Notes: generated from the sequence alone by a model not told the origin. A DNA stretch of 35,273 nt from an uncultured Rhodospira sp. (GCF_937138205.1 NZ_CAKZOT010000029.1:1-35273); one strand, 5' to 3'. Positions 22,983 to 33,033 are shown, numbered from the stretch's first letter. Program-made: numbers and translations.

Positions 22983-25340
22983 TCAGAACCGGGAGCCGAA
23001 ACTGAGCCGGAAGAACTCTTCCTCGTCGTAGGGCTGCTTGACGACCGGCGTTGCCAGCTCGATGTTCACCGGCCCCAGCGGCGAGGACCACAGCAGGCCG
23101 ACACCCACCGAGCCCCGAAGCGAGACATCGTGGTCCAGGTCCTCGTCCGGCACCCCGTCCGGCACACCCGAGGTGCCCCAGTCGGTGAACAGTTTGGCGC
23201 CGAGCCCCAGTTCCTCCGGCAGGCCAAGCGGGACCCGCAGTTCCAAACTGCCGTCGACGATCCAGTTGCCGCCCAGCGCGTCGCCGGTGCCACGGTCGCG
23301 CGCACCAGCGCCGGAGGCCGCGAAACCGCGCAGGTTGTTGCCGCCCAGGAAATAGCGGTGGCGGATGGAGACGTCCTCGCCCAGGCCAAGGATGTAGCCG
23401 GCGTGGCCGCGCACACCAATGACCCACTCCGGATCCCAGTTGAACTCATCCCCGAGCGGGTAGTGGTACGACGCCTCAAGGTCGGTGCGCAGGAAACGGG
23501 CATCGCCGCCCAGCCCGGCCAGGTCGTTGGCGATCTGGAAGCGGTAGCCCTCGGAGGGGATGAGGCGGGAATCCCGGGTGTCGTACGTCAGGGCGTGGCC
23601 CAGCATGGACAGCACCTCGGTGCCTTCCTGTTCCTGGATGAACAGGGAGGCATCATCCTCGACGTCGAAGATTTCCTGGCGCTGCAAAGTGTACTTGAAG
23701 TCGTGACGCCAGCGTTCGTTGTATTTGTAGCCGAATCGCAGCGAGCCGCCCTGTTGCCGCAGTTGGTGCGAGCTTTCGTCCTGCAGGTCACGGTCGACCG
23801 CGAACAGATCGAACCCGGCGGCGATCGGCCGGTCGAGGAAATACGGCTCCGTGAAGCTGAGATCCAGTTCGGTGCGCCGTTCCGCCCAACTCAGACGCAT
23901 CGAGAGGTCCTGGCCCCGGCCCAGCAGGTTGCGCTCGCGGATGCCGACCTCGACCAGCGCGCCCAGGCTGGACGACCAGCCGACCCCGAAGGACAGTTCG
24001 CCCGTCGACTGCTCCTCCACGTCGACCGTGATGACCGTGCGGTCCGGTTTGTCGACCACGGGCTCGTTGGTCACCTCGACCGTCTTGAAGTAGCCCAGGT
24101 CGCGGATGCGCTGGCGCGACCGCCGCAGCTTGGCGGAGTTGAAGGCGTCGCCCTCGACCAGCTGAATCTCCCGGCGGATGACCTCGTCGAGGGTGCGGAC
24201 GTTGCCCTCGATCTCGATGCGCTCGACGAACACCCGGGGGCCTTCGCGCACATCGAATGTGATGCTGATGGTGTTGGCCTCTCGGTCGCGCTTGATCTGC
24301 GGGCGCACGTCGACGAAGGCGTAGCCGAGGGAGCCGACCCGCTCGGTAATGTCCTCCACCGTCCGGTCGATCAGAGACGCATCGTACCAGTCGCCTTCCT
24401 CGATCAGCACCGCCGGGCGCAACATCTCGGGGGTCAGATCTTCCAGCGACGCCTCGATGTCCACCGCACCGACGCGATAGCGATCCCCCTCGTTGACCGT
24501 GAAGGTGAGGAAAAAGCTCTCCCGGTCCGGGGTCAGTTCGGCGGCGGCGGCGCGCACCTCGAAATCGGCGTAGCCGTTTTCCAGATAGTAGCGGCGCAGC
24601 AGTTCCCGGTCATAGGTCAGCCGGTCGGGGTCGAAGGTATCGGAACTGGACAGCAGGCGGTACCAGCGCTCTTCCTTGGTGGCGATAACGCTGCGCAGGT
24701 CGGAGTCGCTGAACGCCTTGTTGCCGACGAAGGTGATCCGGCGCACGTAGGTGGCCGGCCCCTCGTCGATCTCGAACACCAGATCGACGCGGTTCTGCGG
24801 CAGTTCGATGATCTTCGGGTCGACGGCGACGGCGTAGCGGCCGGAGCGGCGGTAGACCTCCAGGATCCGTTTGACGTCGTCCTGGACCTTGGAGCGCGTG
24901 AAGACCGCGCGCGGGCGCAATTGCACCTCGGGGGACAGGGCCTCGTTCTGGATGCGCTTGTTGCCTTCGAAGGCGACGCGGTTGATGATCGGGTTCTCGA
25001 CCACGACCACGACCAGATCGTTGCCCTCGCGCCGCAACGAGACATCGGCGAACAGCCCGGTGGCGAACAGGTCCTTCAGCGAGCGGTCGATGCGGTCGGG
25101 GGCGAAGCGGTCACCTTCCTCGACATGCAGGTAGGTGCGGATGGTGTCCGGCTCGATGCGCTGGGCGCCCTCGACCAGGATCCGTTCGATCACCGGCGCG
25201 CCCCCCGGGGCCTGAGCCGGGGCCTGGGCCTGGGCTTGAACACCCTGGGCGGAGGCGGGGGCGATCGGGTGGATGGCCGTCAGAAGAACCGCCGCCGCCA
25301 TGACCAGCAGCGAAACGCAATGTCTGCAACGCGGGCTCAA
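22983..25340 (-). CDS. bamA: Outer membrane protein assembly factor BamA
   Basis: The 785-residue Omp85 protein inserts beta-barrel proteins into the outer membrane. It has a signal peptide ending near ASAQG. Five POTRA domains span about residues 48-440 (first IERILVEGAQRIEPDTI). The 16-stranded barrel follows, with the conserved FLGGNNLRGF and a C-terminal phenylalanine (SFGSRF). No ATG is available at the right place; the likely start is TTG at 25340, preceded by GGGGGG at good spacing, giving a basic signal-peptide N-terminus. An in-frame ATG at 25301 has no ribosome-binding site. A Gln/Ala/Pro-rich linker follows the signal peptide. It is the last gene of the rpsB-bamA operon; lpxD and fabZ do not follow. 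Confidence 0.94.
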   Translation of the reverse strand: MSPRCRHCVSLLVMAAAVLLTAIHPIAPASAQGVQAQAQAPAQAPGGAPVIERILVEGAQRIEPDTIRTYLHVEEGDRFAPDRIDRSLKDLFATGLFADVSLRREGNDLVVVVVENPIINRVAFEGNKRIQNEALSPEVQLRPRAVFTRSKVQDDVKRILEVYRRSGRYAVAVDPKIIELPQNRVDLVFEIDEGPATYVRRITFVGNKAFSDSDLRSVIATKEERWYRLLSSSDTFDPDRLTYDRELLRRYYLENGYADFEVRAAAAELTPDRESFFLTFTVNEGDRYRVGAVDIEASLEDLTPEMLRPAVLIEEGDWYDASLIDRTVEDITERVGSLGYAFVDVRPQIKRDREANTISITFDVREGPRVFVERIEIEGNVRTLDEVIRREIQLVEGDAFNSAKLRRSRQRIRDLGYFKTVEVTNEPVVDKPDRTVITVDVEEQSTGELSFGVGWSSSLGALVEVGIRERNLLGRGQDLSMRLSWAERRTELDLSFTEPYFLDRPIAAGFDLFAVDRDLQDESSHQLRQQGGSLRFGYKYNERWRHDFKYTLQRQEIFDVEDDASLFIQEQEGTEVLSMLGHALTYDTRDSRLIPSEGYRFQIANDLAGLGGDARFLRTDLEASYHYPLGDEFNWDPEWVIGVRGHAGYILGLGEDVSIRHRYFLGGNNLRGFAASGAGARDRGTGDALGGNWIVDGSLELRVPLGLPEELGLGAKLFTDWGTSGVPDGVPDEDLDHDVSLRGSVGVGLLWSSPLGPVNIELATPVVKQPYDEEEFFRLSFGSRF

Positions 25341-25398
25341 CGCATCCCCCCGGAATAGTTAAGGTGACACCGCAACATAGCCGCACAGCCGGCGGACG

Positions 25399-26538
25399 TC
25401 ACCGACTATTCCAGTGGATGATGTCGTTCCAGGTCACGAACACCATCAGGCCGATGATCAGCGCCAGCCCCACCCGGAACCCATACTCCTGGATCCGTTC
25501 ATTGACCGGTCGCCCGCGCACCGCCTCGGCGGCATAGAACACCAGATGCCCACCATCCAGGACCGGAATGGGCAAGAGGTTGATGAAGCCGAGATTGACA
25601 GACAGAAAGGCGGCGAACAAGAGCAGGGTATCGAACCCCAGTTCGGCCACCTGCCCGGACATCTGGGCAATGCGCAGCGGTCCCCCCAGGTCCTCGACGC
25701 TACGGTCGCCGGCGATCATCTGGCCCAGCGTGATGACCGTCATCTTGATCAAGGTGGCCGAGTGGGCGACGGCCTGTCCCACCGCCTCGATTGGCCCCAG
25801 GCGGACGACGTCCTCGGCGCTGGTCGCGGCGGTGATGCCCAGCACCGCCATCTGGTGGGTTTCGCCCAGCTCGTCGGTGACCTCCTGAACGCGTGGGGTG
25901 GCGGTCAGGTCCAGGGTGCGACCGTCACGCTCCACCGTCAGAGTGACGCTCTCGCCATTGGAGAGCGGGATGCGCTGCTGGACCTGCTCGAACCGCGAGA
26001 CCGAAGAGCCATCGACGGCGACGATGCGGTCGCCGGGTTGCAGTCCGGCCTCCTGGGCGGCGCTGTCGGGCACCACCTCCTGGATCACCGGCGGGGTGAT
26101 GGCCATGCCGATGGCCATGAACACGACGGCGTAGACCACGATCGCGAAGACGAAGTTCGCGGCCGGTCCGGCGATGACGATGGCCGCGCGCCGCCCGACG
26201 GATTTGTGGTGGAACGAGACCGCCTTTTCTTCCTCGGTCATCTGCGCGTCATCGGCCGCACCCGCGCTGGTCGCGTCCTCGTCGCCGAAAAACTTGACGT
26301 AGCCGCCCAGCGGGATCGCCGAGAATTTCCAGCGGGTGCCGTGGCGGTCATTGATGCCGACCAGTTCGGGGCCGAAGCCGATGGAAAACACGTCGACCCG
26401 CACGCCATTCCAACGGGCGATGAGGAAATGCCCCAGTTCGTGAACGAACACGACCAGCGTCAGGACGAACAGGGCGGCCACGATCGTGAAGGCGCTGTCG
26501 GTGACGAGCGGCAGAAAGTCTGTAACGGTGCTTGGCAC
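25399..26538 (-). CDS. rseP: Site-2 intramembrane metalloprotease RseP
   Basis: The 379-residue membrane zinc protease has HELGH in the first helix (FVHELGHFLIARWNGV), a PDZ domain around residues 125-200 (AAQEAGLQPGDRIVAVDG) and the second metal-ligand motif NLLPIPVLDGGH near residue 325. It cleaves anti-sigma factors such as RseA homologues and signal-peptide remnants in the membrane. The start is taken as GTG at 26538, since the open frame upstream contains only shadow sequence and no ATG precedes the first helix. It sits between dxr and bamA, as in most proteobacteria. Confidence 0.93.
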   Translation of the reverse strand: MPSTVTDFLPLVTDSAFTIVAALFVLTLVVFVHELGHFLIARWNGVRVDVFSIGFGPELVGINDRHGTRWKFSAIPLGGYVKFFGDEDATSAGAADDAQMTEEEKAVSFHHKSVGRRAAIVIAGPAANFVFAIVVYAVVFMAIGMAITPPVIQEVVPDSAAQEAGLQPGDRIVAVDGSSVSRFEQVQQRIPLSNGESVTLTVERDGRTLDLTATPRVQEVTDELGETHQMAVLGITAATSAEDVVRLGPIEAVGQAVAHSATLIKMTVITLGQMIAGDRSVEDLGGPLRIAQMSGQVAELGFDTLLLFAAFLSVNLGFINLLPIPVLDGGHLVFYAAEAVRGRPVNERIQEYGFRVGLALIIGLMVFVTWNDIIHWNSR

Positions 26539-26629
26539 GGCGGGGTGTCTTTCTCGATCGGGGGGAGGTGTCGGGATGCGGCGCCGACGGCCCGCCCGGC
26601 GCGGTCGCCGGCCGGTTCGGACGCCTCCC

Positions 26630-27820
26630 TCAGGCCGCGAGGTCCTGGACCAGGGCGGTGCAGACAGCCCGGGCCTCGCGGTCGATGGCCAGGACATCGT
26701 CCAGTGTCGTCGGCGCGGGCGCCGTCATGTGCTCGACCGTGCGTTCAACCAGCGCGACGATGTCGAGGAACCGGATCTGCCGGCCCAGGAACGCGGCCAC
26801 CGCGATCTCGTTGGCGGCGTTCAGAATAGTGGGGCGGGCGCCGCCCGCCTTCAAGACATCGCGCACCAGCCCGAGAGCCGGGAAGCGATCGCCGTCGGGC
26901 GTTTCGAAGTGCAGGGCGCCGATTGCGCCGAGGTCCAAACGCGCCGTTGGCGCCGCCATGCGTTGGGGCCAACCCAGGGTGAAGGCGATGGGCGTGCGCA
27001 TGTCCGGTGTGCCGAGCTGGGCCAGCACCGATCCGTCCTCGTAGGCAACCATCGAGTGAATCACGGACTGCGGGTGGACCAGGATCTCGATCTGCTCCTG
27101 TGGCATTCCGAAGATGTGATGCGCCTCGATGAACTCCAGGCCCTTGTTCATCATGGTGGCGGAATCGACCGAGATCTTGGCGCCCATCGACCAATTGGGA
27201 TGGGCGACGGCCTGTTCCGGGGTGACGGCCGCCATGGCCTCGCGCGTCCATGTGCGGAACGGCCCGCCGGAGGCGGTCAGGATGATGCGGTCGATGCGGT
27301 GTTTCTGGTCGAAGTCGAACACCTGAAAGATGGCGTTGTGCTCGCTGTCCACGGGCAGCAGGGTGGCGCCGTGCTCGGCCACCGCCGCCATGAACAGGGT
27401 GCCGGCGCAGACCAGGCATTCCTTGTTGGCGAGTGCGACGGTGGCGCCGCGCTGCACCGCCTCCAACGTCGGCTGCAGCCCGGCGGCGCCGACAATCGCG
27501 GCCATCACACAGTCGGCGGGCCGCGCGGCCGCCTCGCACAGGGCGTCCGGACCGGCGGCGGCCTCGGTGCCGGAGCCTGCCAGTGCGGCCTTCAGGTCCG
27601 CGTACTTGGATGGGTCGGCGACGACGGCCAGGCGGGCGCCGAAGCGGCGGGCCTGTTCGGCCAGGATGTCGACGTTACCGTTGGCGGTCAGGGCCTCGAC
27701 GCTGTACAGGCCGGGGTTGCGGGCGATGAGGTCCAGCGTGTTCTTGCCGATCGAACCGGTGGAGCCGAGCACGGTTACGGTGCGCGGGCCGTCGGTCGCC
27801 CCCCCATGAACATCTACCAC
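26630..27820 (-). CDS. dxr: 1-deoxy-D-xylulose 5-phosphate reductoisomerase
   Basis: The 396-residue enzyme makes 2-C-methyl-D-erythritol 4-phosphate, the committed step of the MEP isoprenoid pathway. The NADPH-binding motif VTVLGSTGSIGKNTL is at residues 15-29. The metal and substrate motifs VDSEHNAIFQ, ASGGPFR, NWSMGAKISVDSATMMNKGLE and AHHIFG are all intact. The GTG start at 27820 overlaps the end of cdsA by 7 bases, with GGGGA upstream; no in-frame ATG is near. It supplies isoprenoid units used by the uppS product encoded in the same operon. Confidence 0.95.
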   Translation of the reverse strand: MVDVHGGATDGPRTVTVLGSTGSIGKNTLDLIARNPGLYSVEALTANGNVDILAEQARRFGARLAVVADPSKYADLKAALAGSGTEAAAGPDALCEAAARPADCVMAAIVGAAGLQPTLEAVQRGATVALANKECLVCAGTLFMAAVAEHGATLLPVDSEHNAIFQVFDFDQKHRIDRIILTASGGPFRTWTREAMAAVTPEQAVAHPNWSMGAKISVDSATMMNKGLEFIEAHHIFGMPQEQIEILVHPQSVIHSMVAYEDGSVLAQLGTPDMRTPIAFTLGWPQRMAAPTARLDLGAIGALHFETPDGDRFPALGLVRDVLKAGGARPTILNAANEIAVAAFLGRQIRFLDIVALVERTVEHMTAPAPTTLDDVLAIDREARAVCTALVQDLAA

Positions 27821-28617
27821 GTTGTCAGTCCCCCTTGCGTGAGGATGGCGGTCAGAGCCACCACAGGCGTCACCGCGATCAGCCCGTCCGCCCGGTCCAG
27901 CAGACCGCCGTGACCCGGAATCAGGTCGCCGCTGTCCTTGACCCGAAAGCGTCGCTTGAACGCCGATTCAATCAGATCGCCGCCTTGCGAGACAATCCCC
28001 AGGATGAGGCTCAGCACCAGCAGACCGCCCAGGAAGCGCCCGCCCAGCAGCAAGCCGGCCGCCGCGCCGACGATGGTCGCGCAGGCCACGCCGCCGATCA
28101 GGCCGGCCCACGTTTTGCGTGGGCTGAGGCTGGGCCACAACAGCGGCCCGCCCACTTTGCTCCCCACGGCATAGGCGGCGATATCCGTCGCCCACACGAT
28201 CAGGAACAGCCACAACACCGTTTCCCACCCGGCGGCCGCGTGGATCCAGGCCATGGCCACGGCCGGCACGCCGATGTAGAGGCTGCCGGCGGCGATCCAC
28301 AACGGCCGGCGCCGGTCGGCCTCCACCCGGTACAGGGCCGGCAAGACCCCGAGCAGCGGCAGCAGCACGGCCCATTCGCCGGCCCACGCCACCAGAACCG
28401 GGGCCGTGGCCACCACGGCGATCAACAGGCCGCCGGCCAGGCCGCGCCGCCCGCAACAGACCGTGCTCCACTCCCAGGCCATGACCGCCGCGCAGACGGC
28501 CACCAGCCCGTCGAACCAGGGCCAGCCCAGCACCACCGCCAGCACCACGCCGGGACCGAGAATCGCGGCGGAGACGATCCGTTTTCGCACGGCGGCGCGC
28601 CGATCTGGCCCCGTCAT
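27814..28617 (-). CDS. cdsA: Phosphatidate cytidylyltransferase
   Basis: The 267-residue membrane enzyme makes CDP-diacylglycerol from phosphatidate and CTP for phospholipid synthesis. It has about seven hydrophobic helices. The CDP-alcohol signature near the C-terminus is complete: SAFKRRFRVKDSGDLIPGHG followed by GLLDRADG. The ATG at 28617 is chosen because AGAGGGTGG lies upstream and it lies just after the uppS stop (14 bases). The stop overlaps the dxr start, suggesting coupling. Confidence 0.94.
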   Translation of the reverse strand: MTGPDRRAAVRKRIVSAAILGPGVVLAVVLGWPWFDGLVAVCAAVMAWEWSTVCCGRRGLAGGLLIAVVATAPVLVAWAGEWAVLLPLLGVLPALYRVEADRRRPLWIAAGSLYIGVPAVAMAWIHAAAGWETVLWLFLIVWATDIAAYAVGSKVGGPLLWPSLSPRKTWAGLIGGVACATIVGAAAGLLLGGRFLGGLLVLSLILGIVSQGGDLIESAFKRRFRVKDSGDLIPGHGGLLDRADGLIAVTPVVALTAILTQGGLTTW

Positions 28618-28631
28618 GGCGATACCACCCT

Positions 28632-29369
28632 CTAGCGGGGGACGGCGCCGTAGCGCCGCTCGCGGCCATGGAATTCGGCCAGGGCAGCGGCCAAGTGGTC
28701 CTCGGTGAAGTCTGGCCAGGCGACATCCAGAAACGCCATCTCGGTATAGGCGAGTTGCCACAGCAGGAAGTTGCTGATGCGCTGCTCGCCGCTGGTGCGG
28801 ATCAGAAGATCCGGATCCGGCAGGTCCGGGGCATACAGTTCGGCGCCGACGCGCGCCTCGTCGATGCTCTCGGGGTCGAGGTGGCCGGCGGCGGCGGCGG
28901 CGGCCAGGCGACGGGCGGCCCGCGCAATCTCCCCCCGACCGCCGTAGTTCAGGGCCACGGTCAGAGTCAGGCGGGTATTGCCGGCGGTCCGTCGTTCGGC
29001 GTCCTCAATCAGCCTGAGGATGTCGTCGTCGAAGCGTGTTCGCTCGCCGACCATCCGCACGCAGACCCCTTCGCGTTCGAGTTCAGCCAGTTCGTTGCGG
29101 ATGTACAAACGCAACAACCCCATCAAGGTGCTGATCTCGTCCGCCGGTCGGCGCCAGTTCTCTGACGAAAACGCGAACAGGGTCAGATGCGTGACGCCAT
29201 GCCGGACGGCACCCTTGACGCAGGCTCGCACCGCTTCCGCGCCTTTGCGGTGTCCGGCGGTGCGGGGCAGGCCCCGCGCCTGCGCCCAGCGCCCGTTGCC
29301 GTCCATGATCACGGCCACATGCAGCGGTCCGGCGGGCGTGTCGTCTGTTGCGGCGGGAAGATGGGACAT
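28632..29369 (-). CDS. uppS: Undecaprenyl diphosphate synthase
   Basis: The 245-residue cis-prenyltransferase makes the C55 lipid carrier for peptidoglycan and O-antigen. Region I is HVAVIMDGNGRWAQARGLPR with the catalytic Asp and the Asn and Arg that follow. FAFSSENWRRP, ALNYGGRGEI and PDLLIRTSGEQRISNFLLWQ (regions III-V) are all present. A stretch of six alanines lies in a surface loop near residue 160. The ribosome-binding site is weak, and a 133-base gap separates it from frr, so a separate promoter or processing site is possible. Confidence 0.95.
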   Translation of the reverse strand: MSHLPAATDDTPAGPLHVAVIMDGNGRWAQARGLPRTAGHRKGAEAVRACVKGAVRHGVTHLTLFAFSSENWRRPADEISTLMGLLRLYIRNELAELEREGVCVRMVGERTRFDDDILRLIEDAERRTAGNTRLTLTVALNYGGRGEIARAARRLAAAAAAGHLDPESIDEARVGAELYAPDLPDPDLLIRTSGEQRISNFLLWQLAYTEMAFLDVAWPDFTEDHLAAALAEFHGRERRYGAVPR

Positions 29370-29502
29370 GCGGGTGTCCAGATGGAGGCATCAGTCGGAA
29401 ACGTCGACGGGCGGACGGAGCAGTCCCAAGCCTGTCTGCGGGCGGCGGGGCGACGAGGGCGGAGACCGGAGGCGCGCGCCGCCCAGCCCCCGTCAGACCC
29501 CG

Positions 29503-30078
29503 TCAGACCTGCATGATCTCCTCTTCCTTCTTGTGGAGGGCTTCGTCGACATGCTTGATGGCGTCGTCGGTCAGCGCCTGCACCTCGGTTCCGTGCTTTT
29601 TGTGCTCGTCCTGCGAGATGTCGCCGTCCTTTTCCATCCGCTTGAGGTGATCCATGCCGTCGCGGCGGACATTGCGGATGGCCACGCGGGCGTGTTCGGC
29701 ATATTTGCCGGCCACCTTCGTCAGTTCCGTGCGGCGTTCCTCGTTCAAGGGCGGGATGGGCACGCGGATGGTCTGGCCCTCGGCGGCGGGATTGAGGCCC
29801 AGGCCGGCATCGCGGATGGCCTTTTCGACCGCCTTGGCCATCGACCGGTCCCACACCTGCACGGTCAGCATCCGCGGTTCGGGGACGTTGACGTTGGCCA
29901 CCTGGTTCAGCGGCATGGCGGAGCCGTAGGCGTCCACCATCACCGGGTCCAGCAGGCTGGCGTGGGCGCGGCCGGTGCGCAGGCCGGCGAACTCTTTCTT
30001 CAGGACATCCAGCGTGCTGTCCATCCGGTGCTTGAGGTCCTTTCTGAGGGCCGGGAAGTCCGCTGGTTTGTCGCTCAC
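29503..30078 (-). CDS. frr: Ribosome recycling factor
   Basis: The 191-residue protein splits post-termination ribosomes together with EF-G. The N-terminal [25 protein letters not shown] and the C-terminal helix block ([23 protein letters not shown], then [17 protein letters not shown]) match RRF along the whole length. The start is GTG at 30078, one base after the pyrH stop, with GAGGAG upstream inside pyrH, so translation is likely coupled. It is about five residues longer than the E. coli protein at the N-terminus. Confidence 0.95.
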   Translation of the reverse strand: MSDKPADFPALRKDLKHRMDSTLDVLKKEFAGLRTGRAHASLLDPVMVDAYGSAMPLNQVANVNVPEPRMLTVQVWDRSMAKAVEKAIRDAGLGLNPAAEGQTIRVPIPPLNEERRTELTKVAGKYAEHARVAIRNVRRDGMDHLKRMEKDGDISQDEHKKHGTEVQALTDDAIKHVDEALHKKEEEIMQV

Positions 30079-30079
30079 G

Positions 30080-30880
30080 TCAGGTCTCCTCGCGAATGAT
30101 CGTGTACCGCCCGGTGCCGCGCAGGATGCTGCCAAGCGCACCCGCCTCGCCCAGCGAAAACACGAGGATTGGTATCCCATTCTCGCGCGCCAAGGCAATT
30201 GCCGAGGTATCCATGACCCTTAGGTCCTGGCGCAATACCGCATCGTAGCTTAACGTCTCGTATCTTTTCGCATCGGGATTGGTCTTCGGATCGGCGTCAT
30301 AGACGCCGTCGACCTGCGTCGCCTTCAACAGGGCGTCGCAGTTCATCTCGACGGCCCGCAGGGCGGCGGCGGTGTCGGTGGTGAAGAACGGGTTGCCGGT
30401 GCCGGCGGCGAAGATGACCACTCGGCCCTTCTCCATGTGGCGGACGGCACGGCGGCGAACGTACGGCTCGCAGACGGTGGCCATGGGAATGGCCGACTGC
30501 ACCCGGGTCGGCACGCCCACCTTCTCCAGGAAGTTCTGGAGCGCCAGGGCGTTCATCACCGTGGCCAGCATCCCCATGTAGTCGGCGCTGGTTCGGTCCA
30601 TGCCCTGGGCCGCCTGGGCCAGGCCCCGGAAGATGTTGCCGCCGCCGATCACCACACAGAGCTGCACCCCGGTCTGGTGCACCTCCTTAAGCTCCTCGGC
30701 CACGCGCTGAACCGTGTCCAGGTCCAGCCCATATCCCTGCCGGCCCATCAGGCCTTCGCCGGACAGCTTCACCAAGACCCGCTGGAGCGACCCGGTCGCG
30801 GCGGCATCGTCCCCGCGGGCATCCGCCTGTGTGTCGCCATCCAGCGGATGGGATCTGGCCAGGACTTCGGTTTTTGCCAT
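30080..30880 (-). CDS. pyrH: UMP kinase
   Basis: The 266-residue hexameric amino-acid-kinase-fold enzyme phosphorylates UMP to UDP. Conserved segments are [45 protein letters not shown] and the C-terminal [15 protein letters not shown]. The first 30 residues before the kinase core are an acidic, Asp/Ala-rich extension not found in E. coli PyrH. GGAAGGACGG is upstream of the ATG at 30880. It lies between tsf and frr in the usual order. Confidence 0.95.
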   Translation of the reverse strand: MAKTEVLARSHPLDGDTQADARGDDAAATGSLQRVLVKLSGEGLMGRQGYGLDLDTVQRVAEELKEVHQTGVQLCVVIGGGNIFRGLAQAAQGMDRTSADYMGMLATVMNALALQNFLEKVGVPTRVQSAIPMATVCEPYVRRRAVRHMEKGRVVIFAAGTGNPFFTTDTAAALRAVEMNCDALLKATQVDGVYDADPKTNPDAKRYETLSYDAVLRQDLRVMDTSAIALARENGIPILVFSLGEAGALGSILRGTGRYTIIREET

Positions 30881-30929
30881 GACACCGTCCTTCCGAACAT
30901 TCTGCCGGCCAGACCCGCCGCGAGGTCGA

Positions 30930-31859
30930 TCAATCCTTGTTGAGTTGCTGCGCGACCTCGGCCGCGAAGTCCTTCTCTTGCTTTTCGATGCCCTCGCCGA
31001 GGTTGAAGCGGGCAAAGGCCGTGAGGGCGACCGGCGAGCCCAGGTCCTTGGCGGCGGCCTCGACGACCTTCTGCACCTTGGTCTCGTTGTCCATCACATA
31101 CGTCTGCTCGAGCAGGCAGACCTCTTCGTAGTACTTGCGCAGGCGCCCTTCGACCATCTTCTCGATAATGTTCTCCGGCTTGCCGGAATCCCGGGCCTGT
31201 TCGGTCAGCACCGCCCGCTCGCGGTCCAGGGCGGAGGCGTCCACCTCGTCGCGGGTCAGGTACTGGGGCGCGGCGGCGGCCACATGCATGGCCAGGCCCT
31301 TGCCCAGTTCGGCCAGCCGCGCCGCGTCAGCCTCGGACTCCAGCGCCACCAGGACGCCGATGCGACCCAGGCTCGGGCGGACGGCATTGTGCACGTACCC
31401 GCACACAACGCCGGACGAGACCTCCAGCACGACGGCGCGCCGCAGGTTCATATTCTCGCCGATTGTGGCGACCTGATGGGTCAGTTCCTCATCCACGGTG
31501 CGCCCGGTGCCGGGGAACGGCTTGCCGCGCAGGGCGTCCAGGTCGTCACCCTCGGCCAGGACCAGATCGGTCAGGGTCTCCACCAGGTCCTGGAACGTTT
31601 CGTTGCGGGCGACGAAGTCGGTCTCGGCGTTCAGTTCAAGCACGGCGCCCCGGTTGCCCGTGGTCTTGACACCGACCAAGCCCTCGGCGGCGACCCGGCC
31701 GGCCTTCTTGGCGGCGGCGGCGAGGCCCTTCTTGCGCAGCCAGTCGACGGCGGCGTCCATGTCGCCGCCGGCCTCGTTGAGAGCCTTCTTGCAGTCCATC
31801 ATGCCCGCGCCGGTCTGTTCGCGCAGGTCCTTCACCATGGAGGCGGTGATCTCGGCCAT
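30930..31859 (-). CDS. tsf: Elongation factor Ts
   Basis: The 309-residue nucleotide-exchange factor for EF-Tu has the N-terminal UBA-like domain ([20 protein letters not shown]) that is diagnostic. The core follows with [19 protein letters not shown]. The dimerisation domain is present, and the C-terminal module ends [19 protein letters not shown] precedes the ATG at 31859. It is second in the operon, 177 bases after rpsB; that gap holds an attenuator-like hairpin. Confidence 0.96.
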   Translation of the reverse strand: MAEITASMVKDLREQTGAGMMDCKKALNEAGGDMDAAVDWLRKKGLAAAAKKAGRVAAEGLVGVKTTGNRGAVLELNAETDFVARNETFQDLVETLTDLVLAEGDDLDALRGKPFPGTGRTVDEELTHQVATIGENMNLRRAVVLEVSSGVVCGYVHNAVRPSLGRIGVLVALESEADAARLAELGKGLAMHVAAAAPQYLTRDEVDASALDRERAVLTEQARDSGKPENIIEKMVEGRLRKYYEEVCLLEQTYVMDNETKVQKVVEAAAKDLGSPVALTAFARFNLGEGIEKQEKDFAAEVAQQLNKD

Positions 31860-31988
31860 GACTGTTCCTCTTTCGCTGGCAATGGTGCGGGTGGTCGCGC
31901 CCTGCGGCGGCGCCACCCGTGCGTGGTGTCCGTCTCGCCCGCCCGGCGGCGGGCCAAGCATCGCCCCGTCAAGCCTCCCGTCAAGACA

Positions 31989-32014
31989 ATGGCGGCAACC
32001 GGGGTCGCCGCCAT
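31989..32014 (-). terminator. Attenuator-like hairpin between rpsB and tsf
   Basis: An 11-base inverted repeat with one mismatch (31989-31999 and 32004-32014) has a four-base loop, and on the transcribed strand it is followed by TTGTCTTG. It lies soon after the rpsB stop. Partial termination here would lower tsf and downstream expression relative to rpsB. The effect is inferred; the hairpin is seen. Confidence 0.45.
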
Positions 32015-32036
32015 CGTGGGTGCCGGGCCGGCCCGG

Positions 32037-32864
32037 TCAGCCGGCGGCCGCCTCGGGGGCGTTGGTGTCCGGCGTGGTTTCCTGCGGGGCCTCCTCGGCG
32101 GGGGTCTCCTGGCTTTCGGCGGCCGGTTCAACCGGGGCTTCCATGGTGCCCAGGTCGAGCCCGGCGGCGGTCATCTCGGCCTGGATGCCGTCCAGCGCGG
32201 CCCCACTGATCAACTCGCAATACGTCTGAATGGCGCGGATGGCATCGTCGTTGCCCGGGATGGGAAAGGTCACGCCCTTGGGGTCGCTGTTGCTGTCCAG
32301 CACCGCCACCACCGGGATGTTCAGCTTGGTCGCCTCGGAGACCGCCAGGTCTTCCTTCACCGTATCGATGATGAACAGGATGTCGGGCAGGCCGCCCATT
32401 TCCTTGATGCCGCCCAGGGCAAGGTCCAACTTGTCCTTTTCGCGGTTCAGGTTGAGCAGTTCCTTCTTGGTCAGCGCCGACAGTTCGCCAGACTCCAGCT
32501 TGTCTTCCAACTCGCGCAGGCGCTTGATGGAATGCGAGATGGTCTTCCAGTTGGTGAGCATCCCGCCCAGCCAGCGGTGGTTCACGTAGTACTGGCCGCA
32601 GCGCCGCGCGTTCTCGGCGACGATCTCCTGCGCCTGGCGCTTGGTGCCGACGAACAGGACGCGGCCGCCGCCGGCCACGACCTCGCGTACGGCCTGCATG
32701 GCGCGGTGCAGCATGGGCACCGTCTGCTGCAGGTCGATGATGTGGACGTTGTCGCGAACCCCATACAGGTACGGGGCCATCTTGGGGTTCCAGCGACGGG
32801 TGTTGTGACCGAAGTGGCAACCAGCCTCGATGAGCTGGCGCATGGTAAAGCTTGGCATGGCCAT
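32037..32864 (-). CDS. rpsB: 30S ribosomal protein S2
   Basis: The 275-residue protein starts [20 protein letters not shown], the standard S2 N-terminus. It carries [14 protein letters not shown] and [14 protein letters not shown], both conserved, and later [12 protein letters not shown] and the [13 protein letters not shown] stretch. The last 40 residues are an acidic Glu/Ala/Pro-rich tail, common in alphaproteobacterial S2. AAGGAC lies 8 bases before the ATG. It is the first gene of the long minus-strand operon. Confidence 0.96.
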   Translation of the reverse strand: MAMPSFTMRQLIEAGCHFGHNTRRWNPKMAPYLYGVRDNVHIIDLQQTVPMLHRAMQAVREVVAGGGRVLFVGTKRQAQEIVAENARRCGQYYVNHRWLGGMLTNWKTISHSIKRLRELEDKLESGELSALTKKELLNLNREKDKLDLALGGIKEMGGLPDILFIIDTVKEDLAVSEATKLNIPVVAVLDSNSDPKGVTFPIPGNDDAIRAIQTYCELISGAALDGIQAEMTAAGLDLGTMEAPVEPAAESQETPAEEAPQETTPDTNAPEAAAG

Positions 32865-33033
32865 GATCGGAAGTCCTTGCGATTTTCCGGTTGCGCCGCC
32901 GCGGGATTTGAGCCGTTTCGGCCGGGCGCGCGCGCCGTAGCCGTGCCGACACCGGAACGACCCGTCGGCCCCGATCGCCTGTGGCGATACGGTGCCCGGG
33001 CCGCGTTCCCGCGTGTGGGGTTGATGGCCGGGG

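Noticed and set aside
23130-25358. 742-codon plus-strand open frame opposite bamA
   Set aside because: Asp/Val/Gln-rich shadow of bamA with no recognisable motif; bamA is unambiguous on the other strand.
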